Assembly (NCBI RefSeq): GCF_019704555.1
Contig: NZ_AP024745.1
Span: 8,936,501 to 9,000,500 of the forward strand
Direction of reading: 5' to 3'
DNA: 64,000 nt
Source of the DNA: Actinoplanes sp. L3-i22
GTDB lineage: Bacteria > Actinomycetota > Actinomycetes > Mycobacteriales > Micromonosporaceae
The translations under genes and the position numbers were made by a program. Positions 1 to 8,513 of this stretch are shown piece after piece; within the stretch, counting starts at the first letter, position 1, and each line of letters opens with the position of its first letter. The notes under the pieces were generated by a model. That model saw only the letters and a list, made by a program, of their open reading frames with translations. It was not told the DNA's origin and made no database searches.

Positions 1-10
1 GTTGAAAGAT

Positions 11-27
11 ACGGAACCTAGTTCCGT
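11..27. promoter_or_regulatory. Inverted repeat, TetR-type operator candidate
   Basis: ACGGAAC and GTTCCGT form a perfect 7-bp inverted repeat separated by CTA. Arms of this type with a 3-bp spacer are common operators of TetR-family repressors. A regulator gene may lie just left of the window. The site is at the extreme edge, so the controlled promoter cannot be assigned. Confidence 0.5.
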
Positions 28-284
28 TTCGCAAGGAGAGGTCGGCCACGTGGGGTGGCGGACCGCCGGACGCGCAACGCGCGGCCGGGGCGCGGCGGAC
101 CGCCGGGCCGCGTTTTTCGGTGGCGGCGGGCGGTTCAGGTCCGTACCGCCGAGGGTTTTGGTCCTCGATGGGCTGAACCCGGCAGCGAATCGGGCGCTAT
201 TCCGGGGATTTCGCGGGTTTCACGAACCTGCGATCAACACCGCCGCCGTGCCACCTTCGCAGCCTGCGACGCGGAGGGAGACGG

Positions 285-725
285 ATGTTCGGCCGACGGC
301 TCGAGCTGGACGCGACGGTGGTCGCGATCGCCACCGACGTGGTGACCGAGAACTACCCGGACGAGATCGGGATGCTCGCCGAGATCCGGACCCCGCCCCG
401 GGCCTACCGGCTGCGGGCTCCGGTCGGGATGGGCGTCGAGCTGGCCGCCGTGACGCCGGTGCTGCTGTCCGCGCTGACGTTCGTGGCCGGCGCCGCCGCC
501 ACCCCGCTGATCGAAGGACTCAGCACCGCGGCCGGCGAACGGCTGGCCCGGGTGTTCCGGCCCGCGCCGGAGCCGGTGCCGGCCACCGCCGAACCGGACT
601 GGTCCGAGATCATCGCGCTGCTCGCGGCCCTGCTGATCGAGCGGGGCATGCGACCCGACCTGGCCGGACAGGTCGCCGCGCAGGCGGTCGAGGCGATGCG
701 CCGCCGCGACGGGCAGGCCGGATGA
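285..725 (+). CDS. Conserved hypothetical protein coupled to M48 protease
   Basis: A 146-residue protein of unknown function. The ATG follows a clear ribosome-binding site (GGAGGGAG). The middle (about residues 45-75) is hydrophobic and Ala/Thr-rich and could be one membrane-associated helix. The C-terminus is a charged helical segment ending RRRDGQAG. Its stop codon overlaps the ATG of the following protease gene (ATGA), so the two are probably translationally coupled and act together. The N-terminal part mentions no recognisable catalytic motif. I do not recognise the family. Confidence 0.7.
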   Translation: MFGRRLELDATVVAIATDVVTENYPDEIGMLAEIRTPPRAYRLRAPVGMGVELAAVTPVLLSALTFVAGAAATPLIEGLSTAAGERLARVFRPAPEPVPATAEPDWSEIIALLAALLIERGMRPDLAGQVAAQAVEAMRRRDGQAG

Positions 726-2674
726 CCCGGATGCCGTCGCCCGGGGCGGCCCGCTACGGCCTGATCGCCCTGCTGCTCGCGGCAACCGGCCTGTTCGCCG
801 GGCAGAGCACCTATGCGGCGCTGCACGGGCGGGCCTACCTGACCGTCGTCCAACACTGCGAGACCACCACCGAGAGCTATCCGGCCTTCGTCCGGTGTAT
901 CGCTCCGGTGGAAGGGCAGAAGACGTGGTACGGCGCCGGCGGGGCCCTCGCCGTGCTGCTGCTCGGCCTGGCGCTGATGCCGCTGCTGCCGTACCGGTTG
1001 CTGCGCCGGGCCGGGCCGTTGCGCCGGGCCGAGGCCGCGATCACCGAGCGCGCCGGGCTCGCCGCGCGGCGGGCCGGCCTGCGCCGGACCCCGGTCGTGC
1101 TGGTCGGCGGCTGGCGCCTGCGGGAGCCGTTCACCGTCCGGGTGCTCTCCGGCATCCGGATCATCGTCCCGCCGGGCCTGCGCCGGCTGCCGCCCGAGCA
1201 GATCGACGCGGTGCTCGCGCACGAGATGTCGCACGTCCGGGCCGGGGACGTGACCCTGGTCTGGCTGACCCGGGGGCTGTGGTGGGCGTTGCTCCCGGCC
1301 CTGGTGCTGCCGCAGTTCCTGACGTTCGGCCGGCCGATCCTGCAAGAACCGCGGGTGCTCGTCGAGGCGCCGCTCGAGATCGCCCGGGCGATCTTCGGCC
1401 ACGCCTCCTTCTGGAACAACGCGCTGCGCGCCACGGTGCTGCTGGTCGTGGCCGCGGTCGTCGCGTCGTCGGTGCTGCGCTCCCGCGAGCACGAGGCCGA
1501 CCTGGCGACCGGCGCGCCCGGCCTGGTGCCCCTGCTGAGCGGGCAACCGGCCCGGCCCCGCCGATGGTGGCAGGCGGCCGGCCGGCTGACCGCGACGCAC
1601 CCGTCCGCACGGCGCCGCATCGCCGCGCTGCACGACCCGGCCCGCACCACCGAGCTGCGGACCGTCGACGCCGCCGCGGTCGGACTCCTGGCCGCGATGG
1701 CGATCCCGGCGCTGAACCTGTCGGTCCCGATCCGCGCCGAGGGCTCGATCTGGATCAACGCCACCCACCTCACCGGCCTGATCACCGCCCTGATGATCGC
1801 GCCGGCCTGGGGCATCGCGCTGTGGCGGGCCGCGCTGGCCGCGGAGGTGACCGGCCGCCCGATCCGGCTGCGCCGCACCACCCTGGCGCTGGCCGCCGCC
1901 ACCGCGGCCGGCCTGGTCGCGAACCTGGGAGCGCTGCCGGGCGGCGCCGGCGCCGGTTTCTACGGCAGCGCCGCCATGCTGCTCTGCACCCCGGTGACGG
2001 TCGGCGGCGCCGCGGCGCTCAGCGGCATCCTGGCCCGCACCCTGGCCCGCCGCCGCGCCGGCGCGCCCTGGCCGGCCCCGGCCTGGCGGGCGATCGTCCT
2101 GCTCAACGTCGTGCTGTTCACCGGCGCCCTGTGGCTCGGCCCGGACGCCGCCGCGATGATCACCGCCCGGGGGCTGGGCGGGCTGGCCCAGTTCGTCACG
2201 TTCAGCGGGTACTACCAGGGGTGCGCGGCCGGGGTCGCCCTGCTCGGGCTGCTGTCCGCCCGCTGGTCCTGGCATCGCCCCACCCGCCGCCGGCTGCTCG
2301 CGGCGACCGCGCTGGTGGTGGTGCCGGCGGTCGCCGCGCTGGCGGTGCGCTGGCTGGTCCTGACCACCCCGGCCGGGCCGAACGAGGTCGTCTATCGGGA
2401 CTTCTGGGCGGCGCTGGCGGCCAGTTCGGTCGTGCTGGCCGTCCTGCTCGCCGTGCGCGGGCCGCGCGGCCTGGTTCCCGGGCTGGCCCTCGCCCCGGTG
2501 GCGAACCTGCTGGTCTCGGCGGCGATCTGGATCCGCTACCTGCCCATCTGGGACAACGTCTGGACGGCCGGCTGGGGCTGCCTGACCGGCTCGCTGGCGA
2601 TGCTCGCGCCGGCGTTCCTGCTGGCCGCCCTGCTCTCCTCGATCACCGAACTCCGCCGCCGCCCGACCCATTAG
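722..2674 (+). CDS. M48-like integral membrane zinc metallopeptidase
   Basis: A 650-residue multi-spanning membrane protein. An N-terminal pair of membrane helices brackets an extracytoplasmic loop with two Cys. HEMSH at residues 167-171 is the HExxH zinc site. Downstream, EHEAD at about 256-260 matches the third-ligand motif (ExxxD) of M48 (Ste24/HtpX) peptidases. The C-terminal half holds about eight further hydrophobic helices, far more than HtpX. M48 enzymes cleave membrane proteins or prenylated peptides; the substrate here is unknown. The start is the ATG overlapping the previous stop. The family call rests on the zinc motifs, and M56 (BlaR-like) is the main alternative. Confidence 0.8.
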   Translation: MTRMPSPGAARYGLIALLLAATGLFAGQSTYAALHGRAYLTVVQHCETTTESYPAFVRCIAPVEGQKTWYGAGGALAVLLLGLALMPLLPYRLLRRAGPLRRAEAAITERAGLAARRAGLRRTPVVLVGGWRLREPFTVRVLSGIRIIVPPGLRRLPPEQIDAVLAHEMSHVRAGDVTLVWLTRGLWWALLPALVLPQFLTFGRPILQEPRVLVEAPLEIARAIFGHASFWNNALRATVLLVVAAVVASSVLRSREHEADLATGAPGLVPLLSGQPARPRRWWQAAGRLTATHPSARRRIAALHDPARTTELRTVDAAAVGLLAAMAIPALNLSVPIRAEGSIWINATHLTGLITALMIAPAWGIALWRAALAAEVTGRPIRLRRTTLALAAATAAGLVANLGALPGGAGAGFYGSAAMLLCTPVTVGGAAALSGILARTLARRRAGAPWPAPAWRAIVLLNVVLFTGALWLGPDAAAMITARGLGGLAQFVTFSGYYQGCAAGVALLGLLSARWSWHRPTRRRLLAATALVVVPAVAALAVRWLVLTTPAGPNEVVYRDFWAALAASSVVLAVLLAVRGPRGLVPGLALAPVANLLVSAAIWIRYLPIWDNVWTAGWGCLTGSLAMLAPAFLLAALLSSITELRRRPTH

Positions 2675-2676
2675 CC

Positions 2677-2741
2677 CGCCGCAAAACGAAAGCCCGGCCG
2701 CCGCAAAACGAAAACCCAAGAGCCGCAAATCGAAAACCCGC
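2677..2741. repeat. Three imperfect ~21-bp tandem repeats
   Basis: Three successive units built around GCCGCAAAACGAAA, the third with one change (GCCGCAAATCGAAA), lie just after the protease stop codon. A looser relative with CCGCCAAA-type units occurs at 4065-4128. No stem followed by a T-run is seen. They are either degenerate intergenic repeats or part of the protease transcript end. Confidence 0.55.
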
Positions 2742-2882
2742 GACGGTACGGCGGTGGCCACGCGCCCGCCCCGAGCCGGATGACTCCGCGGTCTGCGGCG
2801 GCTCGGCGATCGACTGCTGGCGCTTCCGGTCAGCGCTCTCCGGCCGACGCCGCGGGTTGTCCAGATCGACAAGGATGAGCGG

Positions 2883-4064
2883 GTGCCCCGCCGACTCCTG
2901 ACGCTGCTGCTGCCGTTCGTCCTGCTCGCGCTCACCGGCTGCTTCGCCGACAGCGGCCCCCGCCTGAGCAGCGACGTCGAGCTGACCGAGCGCTGGCGGA
3001 TGCCGAACCCGGTGCCCGCCGACGGCCGGTGGCACTTCACCGACGGCCCGCTGATCGGCGAGGGCCGCCGCCTGGCCTCGGTCGACCTGCGCGACGGCAA
3101 GCTGTCCTGGGCGGTGGACCTGCCCGCCGGGTACGCCATCACCGGCGCCCACCCGGTGTTCCGCGTCGGACCCGCGGTGATCCTGGCCGGCGACGACGAG
3201 GTCCGCGCCCTCGCCGCCGCGAACGGCAGCACGCTCTGGGAGCGCAAGCTGACCGCGCACGCCGAGCTCGCCCACGACGACCAGCGGCTGATCACGGCGG
3301 CCGGCGGTGAGCTGGCCGGGTTCGGCGTCGCGGACGGCAAGCCGCTCTGGACCCGCCGGCTCACCGAACGGGTCACGCTGCACGCCGGCGGGGCGTACTG
3401 CGCCTGCGTCTACCTGCTCGGCGCCCGCACGATCAGCCGGGTCTCCACGGTGGACGGCCGGACCACGTGGGAGCTGCCCCGCCCGCCGGGGGCCACCCCA
3501 CTGCTGTTCCCGCTCGTCGACCGGCTCGTCGTGGTCATCCCGCCGGCCGCGCCGGCCTGTCGCGGCACGTTCCGCGGGGTCGCGATCGGGGTGGAGGTGT
3601 GGCGCCTCGACGTACCGTGGCGGGACGCCGGCCGGGCCGCCGCGCCGTGCACGTTCGATCCGGCGCGGATCGTCGACTCGGGGTTCGAGCTCGGCCTGCC
3701 CGGGGCCGGGGTGCTCGGTCCGCTCGGCGTGCTGCGGGCCGAGCCGCTCGACGCGGGCGAATATCTGCTGGGTGACGACAGCGCCGAGCTGACCTGGACG
3801 CCCGGGGTCGGCTATCGGTCCCGGCGGTACCGGGATCGCGGGGTCGCCTCGGTGCCGCCGCCGGACGACGGGAAGCCGTGGGCGACCCAGGTCGAGTCGC
3901 TGTGGTTGCTGCGGTCGGGGTCGGGGCTCGCGCTCTACAACCCCTACGAACACGACGTTCGATGGAAATATCCGAAAAATACCCCGACGCTGACCGACGT
4001 CGAGAACCGCCTGGTCTACCTGGACGGCCCCGACCTGGTCGCCATCGGCCCACCCCCACTCTGA
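2883..4064 (+). CDS. Secreted lipoprotein with PQQ/WD-like beta-propeller
   Basis: A 393-residue protein starting at GTG, seven bases after AAGGA. The signal peptide ends in a lipobox (LALTGC, Cys near residue 20), so the protein should be anchored on the outer face of the membrane. The body contains repeated beta-propeller blades of the PQQ-like type, recognisable by recurring D-G-x-W and A-x-x-x-G-x-x-L/W patterns (NGSTLWERKL, DGKPLWTRRL, DGRTTWELPR). Such propellers are binding or scaffold modules. No catalytic residues are evident and no ligand can be inferred. Confidence 0.75.
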   Translation: MPRRLLTLLLPFVLLALTGCFADSGPRLSSDVELTERWRMPNPVPADGRWHFTDGPLIGEGRRLASVDLRDGKLSWAVDLPAGYAITGAHPVFRVGPAVILAGDDEVRALAAANGSTLWERKLTAHAELAHDDQRLITAAGGELAGFGVADGKPLWTRRLTERVTLHAGGAYCACVYLLGARTISRVSTVDGRTTWELPRPPGATPLLFPLVDRLVVVIPPAAPACRGTFRGVAIGVEVWRLDVPWRDAGRAAAPCTFDPARIVDSGFELGLPGAGVLGPLGVLRAEPLDAGEYLLGDDSAELTWTPGVGYRSRRYRDRGVASVPPPDDGKPWATQVESLWLLRSGSGLALYNPYEHDVRWKYPKNTPTLTDVENRLVYLDGPDLVAIGPPPL

Positions 4065-4127
4065 GCCGGCTTCTTCAAAACCGCCAAACCGCCGCGCCGT
4101 CAAAACCGGCACACCGCCAAAACGACT

Positions 4128-5363
4128 CTAAGCCGCGTCCTGATCCCGCCGCTGCGCCGGAATGATCAGATCCCGATGGCGAGCCGGCCGCCGGCTGGCC
4201 GGCAACTGCGGCCCGGGCCGCGCCGGCCAGATCCGCTGCGGCCGATCAGCGATCTTCGGCCGGTCACGCGGCACCAGCGTCCGGTCCGGCGGGATCCAGA
4301 TCGGCAGCGGCGCCCACGACGGCCCCCACCAGATGATCGTCCCGTAGCCCCGGACCAGCGGCGGCTGCAGCGCCGGCCACCGCGCCTCGATCGGGATCGC
4401 GAGCCGCCACGCCTCCATCGGGACGAGCGACGTGACCGGGTGGCCGGGCGCCCCGAGCAGGATCGGCAGCGGCGGCGCGGGCAGCGCGTGCGGCTCGGCC
4501 CCGGCCGGCAGGGCGTGCGGGTCGGCGGGTTCGAGCGTGGCCGTCGCCGGCGCGCTGGCCAGCACGATCGCGCAGGCCACGGTGATCAGCGCGGCGGCCA
4601 GGGCGACCGGCCACCAGCCGGGCCGGACCGTGTCGCCGAGGATGGTCAGCGCGATCACCGACGGGGCGATCACCTCGCCGGTCCAGTGCACCGCGGTGAC
4701 CCGGCCGACGTCGCCGTGCTGGAGGGCGTTCGCATACATGATCATGCCGTTGGCGGCGAAGACCAGCAGCACGTAGGTGAGCGGCTCGCTGAAGATGGTC
4801 ATCGCGGCCGAGCCGACCGTGGTCATCTGGTCGTCGGGCAGGTGCAGCGCGCGCCCGCCGAGGGCGGCGGCGCCGACCGAGAGGCCACCGATCGACGCGA
4901 TCAGCCCCGGGGACCCGATCTTGGTGGCGGCGACGCCGAGGATCAGCACGACGACCAGGGCGACGACGAACCCGAGCCGGAGTTGGAGCGACGCGGCGAC
5001 GACGTGCTGCTGGCCGGCCGACAGGGCCAGCCCGCCGAGCGCGCAGATCGTCACCACGATCGCCACCACGTCGCGTTTGCGCAGCTGGGACCCGAGGAAC
5101 GCCCAGGCCGCGAACGCCGTGATGGCCAGCGACCCGGCCAGGACCGACTCGACCAGGTAGACCGCCAGCTCGCGCAGCGCGATCATCGACCCGAGCCAGG
5201 CCATCATGTCCAGCGCGATGCCGATCAGGTAGAGCGGATGCCCCAGGGTGGAGACCGCGCCGGTGCTGCGCCGGGCGCCGACGGCCTGCAGGATCGAGCC
5301 GGCGGCGTAGCAGAGCGAGCCGAAGACGGCGATCCCCAGCGCGAACCAGCCACCGCCGGTCAT
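4128..5363 (-). CDS. DMT/EamA-like multi-spanning membrane protein
   Basis: 411 residues. About nine to ten hydrophobic helices fill residues 1-290, starting GGGWFALGIAVFGSLCYAAG, with internal similarity of the two halves as in drug/metabolite transporters. A long Pro- and Trp-rich, probably cytosolic tail (about 295-411) follows, which is unusual for the family. The gene begins 37 bp after the stop of the PLP-enzyme gene on the same strand, so it may be the last gene of the polysaccharide operon and could move a precursor or lipid. Substrate unknown. Confidence 0.65.
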   Translation of the reverse strand: MTGGGWFALGIAVFGSLCYAAGSILQAVGARRSTGAVSTLGHPLYLIGIALDMMAWLGSMIALRELAVYLVESVLAGSLAITAFAAWAFLGSQLRKRDVVAIVVTICALGGLALSAGQQHVVAASLQLRLGFVVALVVVLILGVAATKIGSPGLIASIGGLSVGAAALGGRALHLPDDQMTTVGSAAMTIFSEPLTYVLLVFAANGMIMYANALQHGDVGRVTAVHWTGEVIAPSVIALTILGDTVRPGWWPVALAAALITVACAIVLASAPATATLEPADPHALPAGAEPHALPAPPLPILLGAPGHPVTSLVPMEAWRLAIPIEARWPALQPPLVRGYGTIIWWGPSWAPLPIWIPPDRTLVPRDRPKIADRPQRIWPARPGPQLPASRRPARHRDLIIPAQRRDQDAA

Positions 5364-5400
5364 CGCGATCGACCGCCGTCACCAAGGGTGCAGGACGCTC

Positions 5401-6537
5401 TCACGCCCTGATGATATGGCCGGTCCTCGATTCGCGCGAGACCTGCGAAGTGACCACTTCGGCCAGCCGCGAAACATCCACTGAGCTGCACCGATGATCA
5501 ACTGGCAGGGTGATCATGCGGTCGGCCAGCGCGGCCGCCTCCTCGTCGCCGCTCCACCATCCGGCCCGGTCCTGCCGCCAGTGCACCGGTGCGTAGATCC
5601 CGTTCCGGGCCAGGGTCGCCGCCAGCAGATCGCGCTCCCCCGAGGAGCCCAGCACGAGCTGCACCCGGAAGGGCGCGGAGACCACATTCCAGTCAAGACC
5701 GAGAACCACGGCATTTCCCGTACGGCCGTCCAGCGCGTCCCGCAGAGCATGCGCGTTCCGGCTGCTCGCCGCGCGGATCCCGGGCACGTCCAGCAGCGGC
5801 AGCACGGCCCGGGTGACCGTGCTGACCGGCCCGGCGCTGCCGAGCAGCGTCCCCTCGCCCTGGCGTTGCAGCGCGCGGAAACTCTCCTTCGGCACCGGCT
5901 GCCCGTCCAGCCACCCGCCCTTGAGCAGCATCGCGGCGAGCTTCTGGGCCGCGCCCGGGCTCTCCGGGCCCTCCGGGCGGGGCAGGTCGAGCCCGGCCGG
6001 CGACCACAGCAGGCCGCCGTCCGGCAACGGCAGGGTCTTGCGGAGCGATGCCACGGCGTACGTCGCCATGCTGTTCCGCGCCCACGGGCCGAGCGGATCG
6101 TGCGAGTGGTCCTCGACCACCGGAATCCCGGGGTTGGCCCGCATCCAGGCGTTCCACGGCAGCGGGTCGTCCCAGCCGAAGAGGTTCTGGGCGAGCACCA
6201 CGTCCCCGGGCCGGGTCCGCAGCGTCTCCCACCGCGGCCCGCGCCCGTCCGGCAGGTGCCGGTAGAAGGTCACCGGCAGGCACCCGGCGAGCGCCTCGGC
6301 CACCCCGGTGCAGAAGTACGACGGCACGTGCAGCCGCCCCTTCGGCCGCAGCTGCCGCAGCAGCGCGAGCAGCGCCCCGCACCCGGTCGCGAACAGCTCC
6401 CGGCGGTCCGGCAGCCGGTCCGGCGCGCCGCCGGTCAGCAGGCCCGGGTCCCAGTGGAACTCGGAGCCGATCTCCCGCGGCCCGCCGTCGCCCGAGCGGG
6501 GCGCCGGGACGTGCCGGTGGGCCGGTTCAGACCGCAC
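5401..6537 (-). CDS. DegT/DnrJ/EryC1-like PLP-dependent enzyme
   Basis: 378 residues. The fold-type I aminotransferase features seen are VVEDHSHDPLG (the Asp that contacts the PLP ring nitrogen) and VASLRKTLPLPDGG, whose Lys should form the PLP Schiff base. The sequence is divergent, so sugar aminotransferase is a family-level call only. It starts at a GTG that overlaps the 3' end of the sugar transferase gene by 11 bp, indicating one transcript. It probably modifies a nucleotide sugar for the exopolysaccharide, but a role in another pathway cannot be excluded. Confidence 0.65.
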   Translation of the reverse strand: MRSEPAHRHVPAPRSGDGGPREIGSEFHWDPGLLTGGAPDRLPDRRELFATGCGALLALLRQLRPKGRLHVPSYFCTGVAEALAGCLPVTFYRHLPDGRGPRWETLRTRPGDVVLAQNLFGWDDPLPWNAWMRANPGIPVVEDHSHDPLGPWARNSMATYAVASLRKTLPLPDGGLLWSPAGLDLPRPEGPESPGAAQKLAAMLLKGGWLDGQPVPKESFRALQRQGEGTLLGSAGPVSTVTRAVLPLLDVPGIRAASSRNAHALRDALDGRTGNAVVLGLDWNVVSAPFRVQLVLGSSGERDLLAATLARNGIYAPVHWRQDRAGWWSGDEEAAALADRMITLPVDHRCSSVDVSRLAEVVTSQVSRESRTGHIIRA

Positions 6538-7186
6538 GGCTGAGGTCCTGGGTGGACTCGCCGACGGCCCGGCCGATGTTGAGCGTGTCCACGTGCACCG
6601 GCGGCTCGCCCCGGTTCAGCCCGGTGAACGTCCGCCACACGATCTTCAGGTCCAGCCACGGCGACCAGTTGTCGATGTACCAGCGGTCCAGCACGAACCG
6701 GGCCGGCCAGTCGATGTCGTCCCGGCCGTTGACCTGCGCCCACCCGGTGATCCCGGGCCGCACCTCGAGACGCCGCGCGTCCTCCGGCGAGTAGTTCGCG
6801 ACCTGCGGCAGCACGTCCGGGCGCGGCCCGACCAGGTTCATCTGCCCGCGCAGCACGTTGAGCAGCTGGGGCAGCTCGTCCAGGCTGGTCCGGCGCAGGA
6901 TCTTCCCGCACCGGGTGATCCGCGGGTCGTCCGCCAGCAGGCCGAACGGGTCGGCCATGCCGAGCTGCGCGCTCATCGCGACGCTGTTGTGGACCATCGA
7001 GCGGAACTTGAGCATCCGGAACGGCCGGCGGTTCCGCCCGGCCCGGTCCTGGACGAAGAGCACGCCCTTGCCGTCGGCGATCCGGACCCAGAGCGCGACG
7101 CCCAGGATCAGCGGGGCCAGCAGGAGCAGGGCGATCAGGGCGACGAATTGGTTGAGTAGGTTCCAGGTCGGGCGCAGGAGGTCCAC
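6527..7186 (-). CDS. Undecaprenyl-phosphate sugar phosphotransferase (initiating enzyme)
   Basis: 219 residues of the bacterial sugar transferase family (WcaJ/PglC type). One N-terminal membrane helix (about 10-35) precedes the cytosolic domain with KFRSM, DELPQLLNVLRGQMNLVGPRP-type and PGITGWAQVNGR motifs. Such enzymes move a sugar-1-phosphate from a nucleotide sugar to undecaprenyl phosphate, the first membrane step of polysaccharide assembly. The chosen start is GTG (VDLLRP) with a G-rich binding site that overlaps the stop of the dehydrogenase gene. This is the short form: it lacks the N-terminal four-helix domain of WcaJ/WbaP. Confidence 0.85.
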   Translation of the reverse strand: MDLLRPTWNLLNQFVALIALLLLAPLILGVALWVRIADGKGVLFVQDRAGRNRRPFRMLKFRSMVHNSVAMSAQLGMADPFGLLADDPRITRCGKILRRTSLDELPQLLNVLRGQMNLVGPRPDVLPQVANYSPEDARRLEVRPGITGWAQVNGRDDIDWPARFVLDRWYIDNWSPWLDLKIVWRTFTGLNRGEPPVHVDTLNIGRAVGESTQDLSRAV

Positions 7187-7197
7187 GATTCCCCCGT

Positions 7198-8454
7198 TCA
7201 GATCGATTCCACGGTGGTTCCGGTGAGGCGGTGGCGGGTGTCCAGGACGTACCGGGCGTGCTCCACCACCAGGTCCAGGTCGAAGGCGTCGTGGTCGGCG
7301 AGCAGGACCACGGCGTCGGCGTCGGCCACCTGCTCGGCGGTCAGCGCGACCCGGGTGACCCGCTGGTCGACCCGGGTGTCCTCGACCACGTGCGGGTCCG
7401 CGGCGCGGACCTCGGCGCCCATCTCCAGCAGCAGGGCGGCAACCCTGCGGGCCGGCGACTCCCGGGCGTCCCCGCTGTTCTTCTTGTAGGCCAGTCCGAG
7501 CAGCAGCACCGTGGATCCGTTGACCGCCTTGCGGCGGTGATTCAGACCCACGACCAGCCGGCGTACGACGTAGTCCGGCATGTGGTTGTTGATGTCGTTG
7601 GCCAGTTCCACGAACCGGAAGCTCTGCCCGAGCGTCCGCTGCACCCGCCAGGACAGGTAGGACGGGTCGATCGGCAGGCAGTGCCCGCCGACCCCGGGCC
7701 CGGGCACGAACCGCATGTACCCGAACGGCTTGGACGACGCCGCGTCGATCGCCTCCCAGACGTCGATGCCGAGGTCGTGCGCGTACACCGCGAGCTCGTT
7801 GACCAGCGCGATGTTGACGTGCCGGAAGGTGTTCTCGAGCAGCTTGGCCAGCTCGGCCACCTTGGGGTCGGAGACCGGCACGGTCGTCTCCACCACCGAG
7901 TCGTAGAAGGCCCGCACCTTCGCCAGCGACGCCGGGTTGATCCCGGAGACCACCTTCGGCGTGGTGGCCAGGTGCCACTGCCGGTTGCCCGGGTCGATCC
8001 GCTCCGGGCTGTACCCGAGGTGGAAGTCCTCGCCGGCGATCAGCCCGGAGCCCTCCTCCAGCAGCGGGCCGACCAGCTCGGTGGTGGTGCCGGGATAGGT
8101 GGTCGACTCCAGCGCGACGGTCGCGCCGGGTCGCAGGTAGCGGGCCAGGGTGCGGGCCGACTCCTCGATGTAGCGCAGGTCCGGGGTGCCGTCGCGCAAC
8201 GGGGTGGGCACCGCGATCACCGCGATGTCGAAGCCGGCGCAGGCCCGCGGGTCCGACGACGGCAGGAACTTCCCGCCGGCCAGGACCTGCTGGAGCTGCT
8301 CGGAGGTGATGTCGTCGACGTAGGACTCGCCGGCCGCGAGCCGCTTGATCCGCTCGTCGTCGACGTCGAAGCCGACCACGGTGTGCCCGACCTCGGCCGC
8401 CCGGACCGCGAGGGGCAGTCCGACATAGCCCTGGCCGGCGATGACTACCCGCAT
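7198..8454 (-). CDS. UDP-sugar 6-dehydrogenase (UDP-Glc/UDP-ManNAc family)
   Basis: 418 residues. The N-terminal Rossmann motif GQGYVGLP (about 7-14) binds NAD. The central helix KVAELAKLLENTFR and the active-site segment GPGVGGHCLPIDP (Cys about 259) are diagnostic of four-electron oxidising UDP-sugar dehydrogenases, which make UDP-uronic acids. Comparison by eye favours the WecC/WbpA branch over glucose dehydrogenase, but this is not certain. The ATG follows AAGGGAAG. It lies between the epimerase-like gene (59-bp gap) and the sugar transferase and supplies an acidic sugar for the polymer. Confidence 0.85.
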   Translation of the reverse strand: MRVVIAGQGYVGLPLAVRAAEVGHTVVGFDVDDERIKRLAAGESYVDDITSEQLQQVLAGGKFLPSSDPRACAGFDIAVIAVPTPLRDGTPDLRYIEESARTLARYLRPGATVALESTTYPGTTTELVGPLLEEGSGLIAGEDFHLGYSPERIDPGNRQWHLATTPKVVSGINPASLAKVRAFYDSVVETTVPVSDPKVAELAKLLENTFRHVNIALVNELAVYAHDLGIDVWEAIDAASSKPFGYMRFVPGPGVGGHCLPIDPSYLSWRVQRTLGQSFRFVELANDINNHMPDYVVRRLVVGLNHRRKAVNGSTVLLLGLAYKKNSGDARESPARRVAALLLEMGAEVRAADPHVVEDTRVDQRVTRVALTAEQVADADAVVLLADHDAFDLDLVVEHARYVLDTRHRLTGTTVESI

Positions 8455-8513
8455 CGGGACGCTTCCCTTCGTACGCAAATCGGATTTTGATCGTGGTTTT
8501 CGGCCCGAAGGGG

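Noticed and set aside
55..345. A 96-codon frame before the first gene
   Set aside because: No binding site, odd composition and overlap with the well-supported gene at 285.
404..3376. A 990-codon open frame on the minus strand
   Set aside because: It lies opposite the M48 protease and lipoprotein genes, is Gly/Arg/Gln-rich without any domain pattern and has no binding site; it is a mirror of high-GC coding sequence.
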